Shown piece after piece: positions 1 to 5,604 of a stretch of 10,022 nucleotides of DNA. The stretch covers positions 1-10,022 of the forward strand of contig JAFGWO010000133.1 of assembly GCA_016937135.1 (NCBI GenBank), read 5' to 3'. The stretch is from Pseudomonadota bacterium (lineage in GTDB: Bacteria > BMS3Abin14). Within the stretch, counting starts at the first letter, position 1; every line of letters starts with the position of its first letter. The notes beneath the pieces were generated by a model. It saw only the letters and a program-made list of their open reading frames with translations, ran no database searches and was not told the origin of the DNA. The translations under genes were made by a program, and so were the position numbers.

Positions 1-2
1 CC

Positions 3-2873
3 GGCAGGGAAGAGCCCGTCCGCGTGGAGCTGGCAGAAGATCTCATCGACTCCCTGAGGACCTTCAATGTGGACACGCAGAGGTCCGGTACCGAGATCGG
101 GGAATGCCTTCTCCTCCCTGTGACGGAACTGCTCCTCGCTCCGGGGGAGAGGGAAAAAGCCGCCAGGGTCCTGTTCGAGCATTTCACGGCTTCCGGCGGA
201 GGGGCCACGGCGAGGGAGCGGTTTCTCTCCCAGTTCCGGGACGGGCTGGACCCTCCGGGCATAGGGATCTTCATGCCCCTCCTTTACGGAAAGGCATCCC
301 ACCCTCCGGACTATTTCCCCGAAAATGCCCTCTTTTTTCTTCATGAATTCGAGGAAATACGGGGGAGATTGAAGGCCTTTTTCAGGGATGCCGGCCGGCC
401 CGGGCCCGCCTTTTTGCCCAGGGCGGAGAAAGTCTACGCCGACCCGGAAAAAACCATCGCCCGCTTAAGCTCCGGGAAAAAACTCCTTGCCGGGCTTTTC
501 GACACGGCGGGGGCAAGAAAAATCCCGTGCACATCCCCCCTTCCATCGACCGTCCCCGCATCGAGGCCGGACCGGATAACCGAGCTCGTCCGCCTTCTGG
601 AAGAGGGGACAGCGGATAAAATCGTCATCATCCTCCACTCGACCTCCTCTGCCGACCGTCTGGAAGTTCTTCTCCAGGATGCAAAAAACGGGATTCGCCG
701 GACGGGTTCCTTTTCCGAAGCCGTTAAGAGCCGGGGGCCGGCCATCGTCATCGGGGCCCTCTCATCCGGGTTTTACCTGCCCGGGGAAGGGCTGCGGGTC
801 ATCTGCGACGCCGACCTTTTCGGGGTTCCGACCTATAAAAAGAGTACGGCCGTCTCCTTTCCGGAGTGGGAACTGCCCATCGGGTCCCTCACAAAAGGGG
901 ACATCGTGGTCCATATCGACCACGGGATCGGAAAATATCTCGGGTTAAAACAGCTCGATGTGGCCGGGGCGGTGGACGATTTTCTCCACCTTTCCTTTTC
1001 CGGCGGGGATTCCCTTTACGTCCCCGTCTGGCAGATGAACAGGGTCCAGAGCTACCGGAGCGCCTCCGAGACGCCCCCTCCCCTCAGCAAGCTCGGGGGC
1101 GCGGCGTGGCGCCATTCCAAGGCCAGGATCCGGCGTTCCCTGCGCCTCATGGCCCAGGAACTTTTGAAAATTTCGGCCGCCAGGCAAAGTCAGCCCGGCT
1201 ATGCCTTCCCCCCCCCGGACCCGATCTTCCGGGAATTCGAGATGTCCTTCCCCTGGAACGAAACGCCTGACCAGGACCGGACCATCAGGGAGGTCCTCCA
1301 GGATATGTCCGCTCCTGTCCCCATGGACCGCCTGGTCTGCGGGGATGTCGGCTTTGGTAAAACCGAAGTGGCCCTGAGGGCGGCCTTTTTTGCCGCGGCC
1401 GCCGGGAAACAGACCGCCGTCCTGGTGCCCACCACCGTCCTGGCCCAGCAGCATTTTCAGAACTTTTCCTCCCGCCTGAAGGATTTCCCCGTTACGGTTG
1501 GATTGCTGAGCCGCTTCGTCCCTCCCGCGACCCGGAAAACAGTCCTGGAATCCCTCGCCCAAGGCAGCCTTGATATCGTGATCGGGACTCACCGGCTTCT
1601 CTCTGAAGACGTCGTCTTCCACGACCTGGGACTCGCCGTCATCGATGAGGAGCACCGCTTCGGCGTCCGCCACAAGGAGAAGTTAAAGAGGCTCCGGGAA
1701 ACGGTGGATGTCCTGACCATGTCGGCGACCCCCATACCCCGGACCCTCTTCCAGGCGTTTTCGGGCCTGAGGAACCTTTCCATCATCCACACCCCCCCCG
1801 CGGACCGGAAGTCGGTGCACACGGAAGTGCGGTACTTCGACAGGGATCTCATCAGGGATGCCATCAGCAGGGAGATGGATCGGGGAGGGCAGGTCTTTTT
1901 CGTCCACAACCGGGTCCGCAGCATTGCCGCCGCGGCTGAAATGGTCCGGAATACCGTGCCCCACGCCCGGGTGGGGGTAGCGCACGGGCAGATGGGGGAA
2001 AAAGAGCTCGAGGAAGTCATGGTCGGATTCCTCAACCAGGACCTCGATGTCCTGGTCACCACCGCCATCATCGAATCGGGCCTCGACATCCCCAATGCCA
2101 ACACCCTCATCATCAATCGGGCAGACCGGTTCGGCCTGGCCCAGCTTTACCAGTTAAGGGGGCGGGTGGGGCGCTCCCACGTCCTGGCCTACGCCTACCT
2201 CCTCGTTCCTCCCGAAGGACAGGTCACCAGGGAGGCGAGGCAGCGGTTAAGGAGCCTGAAGGAACTGACCGAGCTCGGTTCGGGCTTCAGGCTCGCCTCC
2301 TACGACCTGGAGATGAGGGGCGCCGGCAACCTCCTAGGGGAGGAACAGTCCGGCAGGATCGAAGCCGTGGGGCTGGAACTTTTCTCCCAGCTCCTTGAAC
2401 AGGCCGTCCGTGAGGCGGCCGGTCAGGAAGCCGGACTGCAGGTCGACCCGGTCATAACCCTGCCGGTCCCCGCCTATCTTCCCGAGGGATACCTGCCGGA
2501 CGTGGGCGAGCGGCTGACCTTTTACAAGAGACTCGCCGGCGCGGCGGACCTCTCCCAGCTGGATCAGCTCCGGGAGGAGGCCGCCGACAGGTTCGGGCGT
2601 CTGCCTGCTGAAGTGGCCGGGCTATTCGCGCGCATGAAAGTGCAGATCACCGCCAGGGAAATGGGGGTGGAACGCATCGACACGGCGGGGCCTTTCCTTC
2701 TGGTGGGGTTCCATCCTCAGGCAAAGGTGTCCCCGGATGCCCTCATATCCCTCCTTACATCCGACCGGCGCCTCGCTTTCGTGCCTCCCGTGACCTTGAA
2801 GATCGACATTTCCGGTTTCCCCAAACCCATGGACCGTGTTGAATTCCTCATGGATGTGTTACGATCTCTTTGA
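3..2873 (+). CDS. mfd: Transcription-repair coupling factor Mfd, 5' end cut by the window edge
   Basis: Mfd is an ATP-driven dsDNA translocase that removes RNA polymerase stalled at lesions and recruits UvrA for nucleotide excision repair. The frame is open to the left edge. The first codons read REEPVRVELAEDLIDSLR followed by TQRS, which is the end of the UvrB-like module 1b/2, so the GTG at 24 is internal. The family is about 1,150 residues; about 957 are present here. Numbering from the GTG at 24: RNAP-interaction domain motif GDIVVHIDHGIGKY at 292-305; Walker A GDVGFGKT at 440-447; DEEH box at 541-544; SATPIPRTL at 567-575; motif VI QLRGRVGRS at 710-718; TRG-type segment with RGAGNLLG at about 765-772; C-terminal D7 domain (UvrA-surface masking) at about 790-949. 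No frameshift or missing motif is visible. It is first in a four-gene operon; the next gene starts 22 nt after its stop. Confidence 0.98.
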   Translation, partial: GREEPVRVELAEDLIDSLRTFNVDTQRSGTEIGECLLLPVTELLLAPGEREKAARVLFEHFTASGGGATARERFLSQFRDGLDPPGIGIFMPLLYGKASHPPDYFPENALFFLHEFEEIRGRLKAFFRDAGRPGPAFLPRAEKVYADPEKTIARLSSGKKLLAGLFDTAGARKIPCTSPLPSTVPASRPDRITELVRLLEEGTADKIVIILHSTSSADRLEVLLQDAKNGIRRTGSFSEAVKSRGPAIVIGALSSGFYLPGEGLRVICDADLFGVPTYKKSTAVSFPEWELPIGSLTKGDIVVHIDHGIGKYLGLKQLDVAGAVDDFLHLSFSGGDSLYVPVWQMNRVQSYRSASETPPPLSKLGGAAWRHSKARIRRSLRLMAQELLKISAARQSQPGYAFPPPDPIFREFEMSFPWNETPDQDRTIREVLQDMSAPVPMDRLVCGDVGFGKTEVALRAAFFAAAAGKQTAVLVPTTVLAQQHFQNFSSRLKDFPVTVGLLSRFVPPATRKTVLESLAQGSLDIVIGTHRLLSEDVVFHDLGLAVIDEEHRFGVRHKEKLKRLRETVDVLTMSATPIPRTLFQAFSGLRNLSIIHTPPADRKSVHTEVRYFDRDLIRDAISREMDRGGQVFFVHNRVRSIAAAAEMVRNTVPHARVGVAHGQMGEKELEEVMVGFLNQDLDVLVTTAIIESGLDIPNANTLIINRADRFGLAQLYQLRGRVGRSHVLAYAYLLVPPEGQVTREARQRLRSLKELTELGSGFRLASYDLEMRGAGNLLGEEQSGRIEAVGLELFSQLLEQAVREAAGQEAGLQVDPVITLPVPAYLPEGYLPDVGERLTFYKRLAGAADLSQLDQLREEAADRFGRLPAEVAGLFARMKVQITAREMGVERIDTAGPFLLVGFHPQAKVSPDALISLLTSDRRLAFVPPVTLKIDISGFPKPMDRVEFLMDVLRSL

Positions 2874-2895
2874 TTTTCTGGTAAGGAAAGGGGCC

Positions 2896-3849
2896 ATGAA
2901 GAAAACCTTCGCCGCCATCTTCCTCCCCGGCCTTGTCCTGGCAGCCCTCTTGTTTCAGGTTCTTCTCCGCGGGCCGGCGGATGATGCCCCGGCCGTTGAG
3001 AAGCTGGCCGCGCAGGTCAACGGGGAGTCCCTCACCGTTTCCTTTTTCAACGAGCGGTTCGAACGATTCGCGAAACGGGCAAATCTTTCCCAGTCCCCCC
3101 TCTCCTCCGCGCCGGAACTCAAGACCGGGTTTTTAAACCAGCTCATAGAAACCCGCCTTCTCCTGCAGGAGGCGCGGAAACTCGGATTAACGGTCCCAGA
3201 GGAGGATCTCGACGCGGAGATGGCCCATCTCACCCAGGATTACCCCAATGACCCCTTTGCCGACTATCCACCGGAGGATTCCGGACTGGCACCGGAAAAG
3301 TGGAGGGAAGAACACCGGGAGAAACTTCTTATCAACAAGGTCATCGAGCAGGAGATCGACAGCGTCATCCAGATCAGCGACGAGGACATCAGCGGATTTT
3401 ACAAGGATAACAGGAAAGAGTTTGAACTTCCCATGCGGGTGCGCGCAAGGCAGATCATGGTGGCGACCAGGGAAGAGGCTGAAGGGCTGAGAAAGAGGAT
3501 CCTGAAAGGGGAAGATTTTGAGGAACTGGCCCGCCGGCACTCCCAGAGTCCCGACGCGAAAGACGGCGGGGATCTCGGGGTTTTTCCCAAGGGGCAGATG
3601 CCGGAGGAGTTCGATGAGGTTGTCTTCCGCTACAAGGTGGGTGCCGTCAGCCCGGTCGTCGAGTCGCCTTACGGATTCCACATCTTCCGGATCGAGGAGC
3701 GCTTTCCTCCGAAGACCCTTTCCCTGGAGGAAGCCGAAGCCGGAATCAGGGCCCAACTCTTTCAGGAACGCCGGGAGGAATATTTCCGGGAGTGGTTCTT
3801 GTCCCTGAAATCCCAGGCCCGGATCACAACCTATCCCGAAAACCTTTGA
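2896..3849 (+). CDS. Membrane-anchored PpiC/SurA-like peptidyl-prolyl isomerase
   Basis: This is a 317-residue parvulin-family protein, probably a periplasmic folding factor. I chose the ATG at 2896 because AAGGAAAGG lies just upstream and the protein then opens with MKK plus a hydrophobic stretch (residues 5-24). An ATG at 2836 in the same frame overlaps mfd and spoils that N-terminus. The hydrophobic stretch is followed by Arg and has no clear signal-peptidase or lipobox site, so it looks like an uncleaved anchor. Residues 40-160 form the SurA-N-like helical region. Residues about 181-268 are the PpiC rotamase domain, with LARRHSQSPDAKDGGDLG and a C-terminal SPYGFHIFRI. The first conserved His of the domain ('HIL' in most members) is Gln here (RARQIMV, Q186); the second His (H262) is kept. 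Gln there is not rare in relatives, so loss of activity is unproven. The stop is 12 nt before the next isomerase gene. Confidence 0.9.
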   Translation: MKKTFAAIFLPGLVLAALLFQVLLRGPADDAPAVEKLAAQVNGESLTVSFFNERFERFAKRANLSQSPLSSAPELKTGFLNQLIETRLLLQEARKLGLTVPEEDLDAEMAHLTQDYPNDPFADYPPEDSGLAPEKWREEHREKLLINKVIEQEIDSVIQISDEDISGFYKDNRKEFELPMRVRARQIMVATREEAEGLRKRILKGEDFEELARRHSQSPDAKDGGDLGVFPKGQMPEEFDEVVFRYKVGAVSPVVESPYGFHIFRIEERFPPKTLSLEEAEAGIRAQLFQERREEYFREWFLSLKSQARITTYPENL

Positions 3850-3861
3850 AAAAGGTGTCAA

Positions 3862-4791
3862 ATGAGACCGTCCCTTCTTTTCTCCCTTGTCCTGGCCCTG
3901 ATCCTTAATCTCGCCGGTCCCTGTCCGGCAGGGGCCGCCCAGGTCGTGGACCAGATCATCGCGCGCGTCGGGTCGGAACCTGTAACCCAGAGGCAAGTGG
4001 AGTTCATCCTTGCCGATAATCCGGACTTTTCGCGCGAGGAAGCCCTTCAGGTCCTTATCGAGCGTAAGCTAGTCCTGTCCTGGGCCCGGGACAACAGGCT
4101 TTCCGTTTCCCCGGAGGAACTTGAAAAAGCGGAAAAAGCTTTTTTAGACAACGGCCAGATGTCCATGGACCGTTTTGAGGAATTTCTGGCCTCAAGAGGG
4201 CAGGACAAAAGGGATTTCGAGGACAATCTGAAAGAACAGCTCCTGATCAGAAAGGCCCTCAACGCGGCGGTGGGATCCAAGGTCAGGGTGACCGAGGAGG
4301 AAATGAGGGAGCGGTACGATACATCCTACCCCCCCCGGGAAACCTTTGTCATCAGCCACATTCTCCTGACGCCCGAATCCCCCTCCAGCGGAAGCGAGGG
4401 GGGCGTGGAGGACCTGGCCCCCAGAATCATGGATCGGCTCGAAAGCGGGGTCCCCTTTGAAACCCTGGCGAGGGAACACTCCGCGGACCGCGTATCGGCG
4501 CCGAAAGGGGGGCTGCTCGGGACCTTCCAGAAGGGAGAGCTGCTCCCCGAACTCGAGTCCCTTGCCGCCGACCTCGATCCCGGGGAAATCGGGGGACCCG
4601 TAAGGACGAATCTGGGCCTTCATATCCTGAGGCTTGAAAACAAATCCCTTCTGCCCCCTCCTCCTTTTACCGAGGTAGAGGACGAAATTCGAGCCGCCCT
4701 GATGGAGGAAAAGGGCCGGGAGATCCAGGACGAATGGTTCAGGGAGCTGAAGGAGAACACCTACATCGAGATCCTGACCGATGGAGGATAA
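3862..4791 (+). CDS. SurA-like periplasmic chaperone / peptidyl-prolyl isomerase
   Basis: This is a 309-residue protein with a classical Sec signal peptide: hydrophobic residues 4-19, then PCPAGAAQ, with cleavage likely around residue 25-26. The mature protein starts VVDQIIARVGSEPVTQRQVE, the usual opening of SurA/PrsA N-domains. A helical N-domain runs to about residue 140. One PpiC rotamase domain covers residues about 161-258, with the canonical first His in VISHILL (H166), the SADRVSAPKGGLLG segment and the closing GLHILRLE. E. coli SurA has two rotamase domains and is longer; this single-domain form is common outside gammaproteobacteria. The expected role is chaperoning outer-membrane or secreted proteins. 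The start is ATG 3862 after AAAGGTG. The end overlaps the S4 gene by 11 nt, implying translational coupling. It differs from its upstream neighbour in the linker, the N-terminus and the catalytic His, so the pair is not a recent duplication. Confidence 0.93.
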   Translation: MRPSLLFSLVLALILNLAGPCPAGAAQVVDQIIARVGSEPVTQRQVEFILADNPDFSREEALQVLIERKLVLSWARDNRLSVSPEELEKAEKAFLDNGQMSMDRFEEFLASRGQDKRDFEDNLKEQLLIRKALNAAVGSKVRVTEEEMRERYDTSYPPRETFVISHILLTPESPSSGSEGGVEDLAPRIMDRLESGVPFETLAREHSADRVSAPKGGLLGTFQKGELLPELESLAADLDPGEIGGPVRTNLGLHILRLENKSLLPPPPFTEVEDEIRAALMEEKGREIQDEWFRELKENTYIEILTDGG

Positions 4792-5065
4792 GGCCAGCCT
4801 TCGCCTCGATCTTTTCCTCAAAAGGACGCGCCTGGTCAAGCGGCGGTCCCTGGCCTCCATCCTGTGTGAAAACGGCTATGTGATCCTCAATGGACGCCCT
4901 TCCCGGCCCGGGAAAACTGTCGCCCCGGGGGACCGCCTGGAGATCACCTACGCACGGAAAAAGGTCCTGGTGGAGGTAACCGGAATCCCGGGCAAGGCAG
5001 GACAAACGGGGGAATTCTACCGGGTCATAAGGGAAGAGGAAATCAGGGAAGAGCCGCTGTTCTAG
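4781..5065 (+). CDS. rqcP: S4-domain RNA-binding protein, RqcP/YabO-like
   Basis: This is a 94-residue basic protein that is almost entirely one S4 RNA-binding domain (residues 8-58). The pattern RLDLFLKRTRLVKRRSLA, a GYVILNG turn and VAPGDRLEI match Bacillus RqcP (YabO, 86 residues) closely as I recall it. It lacks the long basic C-terminal tail of E. coli Hsp15. RqcP binds the 50S subunit with peptidyl-tRNA during RqcH-dependent alanine tailing of stalled nascent chains, and Hsp15 handles blocked 50S subunits. The general role (stalled 50S or ribosome quality control) is inferred from family membership. The start ATG 4781 lies inside the end of the SurA-like gene with no strong Shine-Dalgarno sequence, as expected for a coupled start. 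In Bacillus, yabO also lies a few genes downstream of mfd, which supports the assignment. I cannot tell from this window whether rqcH exists in the genome. Confidence 0.85.
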   Translation: MEDKASLRLDLFLKRTRLVKRRSLASILCENGYVILNGRPSRPGKTVAPGDRLEITYARKKVLVEVTGIPGKAGQTGEFYRVIREEEIREEPLF

Positions 5066-5104
5066 AAATCAAAAATACAATTCCAGATTCCGGGAAAAAC
5101 AACA

Positions 5105-5132
5105 GTTCAGGGTTGAGAGTTCAGGGTTCAGA
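5105..5132. repeat. 14-bp tandem duplication
   Basis: Two adjacent 14-mers, GTTCAGGGTTGAGA (5105-5118) and GTTCAGGGTTCAGA (5119-5132), differ at one base. It is a simple tandem repeat at the start of the repeat-rich spacer. Confidence 0.9.
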
Positions 5133-5147
5133 GGCAAAAATTTTGCC
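5133..5147. repeat. 15-nt perfect palindrome
   Basis: GGCAAAA, one central A, TTTTGCC: seven-base arms around a single base. It could be a protein-binding site or a chance palindrome. As RNA it would have too small a loop for a good hairpin, and it is not followed by a T run, so I do not call it a terminator. Confidence 0.6.
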
Positions 5148-5180
5148 CTTCTTCGCGCCTACTGCGAAAACTGCCTGGCA

Positions 5181-5218
5181 TGAGCTTGTCGAAGGGCCTG
5201 CCCTGAGCCTGGTCGAAG
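5181..5218. repeat. Two TGAGCYTG(G)TCGAAG units of a widespread interspersed repeat
   Basis: TGAGCTTGTCGAAGG (5181-5195) and TGAGCCTGGTCGAAG (5204-5218) are two copies of the same short word, the second with one extra G and one substitution. From memory, CCTGAGCTTGTCGAAGG-type words recur between genes in many unrelated bacterial genomes and give spurious predicted peptides. A 5-bp inverted repeat (TTCGC 5152-5156, GCGAA 5164-5168) lies just upstream and may belong to the same element. Confidence 0.75.
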
Positions 5219-5298
5219 AGAAGGGAGCCGGTCGAGTGGCCGATTTTTTGAAGGGAGCAGGGAATAGTGGGTCGAAAGGTTTTCCTTTGGAATGGACC

Positions 5299-5388
5299 TT
5301 TTTTGTCATCGCGGACTAATCTCGCGTGATGCGATCCCGGCCGTTTTTTTGTCATCGCGAACTCACCCGGCGTGAAGCGATCCAGGCC
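5299..5388. repeat. Duplicated 38-bp GTCATCGCG...GCGATCC element with T-run leader
   Basis: Copy 1 spans 5305-5342 and copy 2 spans 5351-5388. They begin 46 bp apart and match at 31 of 38 positions. Both start GTCATCGCG, share GCGTGA and GCGATCC in the middle, and end GGCC. Each is preceded by a T run (5299-5304, six T; 5344-5350, seven T), so the true unit includes the T run. ATCGC near the start and GCGAT near the end are inverted, so each copy could fold. It resembles the GTCATTGCGAG...GAAGCAATC intergenic elements common in anaerobic bacterial genomes. Confidence 0.85.
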
Positions 5389-5543
5389 CTTAATGTAACA
5401 GACGCAAATAACGACCAGATCAAGCTGCGAACTGGCGGCAAGATGAAAGGACCACACGAACTGACGACGGGACGACTGAACCACTGGACGAAAAGAACTT
5501 AAAGGAATCGTTCCCCCGTTTTTCGTAATTTCGTATCCCCGTC

Positions 5544-5575
5544 CCTTCGCCTTTTCGCCCCTTCGCCCCCTCGCC
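5544..5575. repeat. Four tandem 8-bp units, consensus YYYTCGCC
   Basis: CCTTCGCC, TTTTCGCC, CCTTCGCC and CCCTCGCC follow each other without gaps, inside a longer pyrimidine-rich tract that runs to the end of the flavoprotein gene. The strand bias (C/T on the + strand) is strong. It is a simple-sequence tract just downstream of a stop codon. Confidence 0.85.
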
Positions 5576-5604
5576 CGGTCGTTCCTTCTCCCTCCCCCCT
5601 TCGG

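Larger units (their letters stand above)
5066..5604. other. Repeat-rich intergenic region between convergent operons
   Basis: This stretch of about 540 bp holds no gene I can support. Open frames on both strands are translations of repeat DNA: they lack ribosome sites, have skewed composition and end abruptly. It contains a 14-bp tandem pair, a palindrome, two TCGAAG-type units, a duplicated 38-bp element and an 8-bp tandem array, each listed separately. The part from about 5411 to 5500 carries recurring ACTG words (5431, 5460, 5475, 5483) and may be another decayed repeat. I see no clear intrinsic terminator with a GC stem and U tract for either flanking operon. Confidence 0.8.

Noticed and set aside
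945..1673. Long open frame of 242 codons opposite mfd
   Set aside because: It is a high-GC shadow of mfd: low-complexity Gly/Asp/Arg, no family motif, and mfd is unambiguous on the other strand.
5133..5147. Intrinsic terminator for the mfd operon
   Set aside because: The palindrome has a one-base centre, is AT-rich and is followed by CCCTTC rather than a T run.
5113..5319. Possible 68-residue protein on the + strand
   Set aside because: It is a translation through the TCGAAG and GTCATCGCG repeats, with no ribosome site; its HELVEGPALSLVE stretch is the typical product of such repeats.
5299..5388. CRISPR array
   Set aside because: There are only two imperfect copies, an 8-base T-rich gap instead of a spacer, and no cas gene.
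5128..5484. Possible 118-residue protein on the - strand
   Set aside because: It covers the same repeats in reverse (for example FAMTKKRPG), with no domain and no ribosome site.
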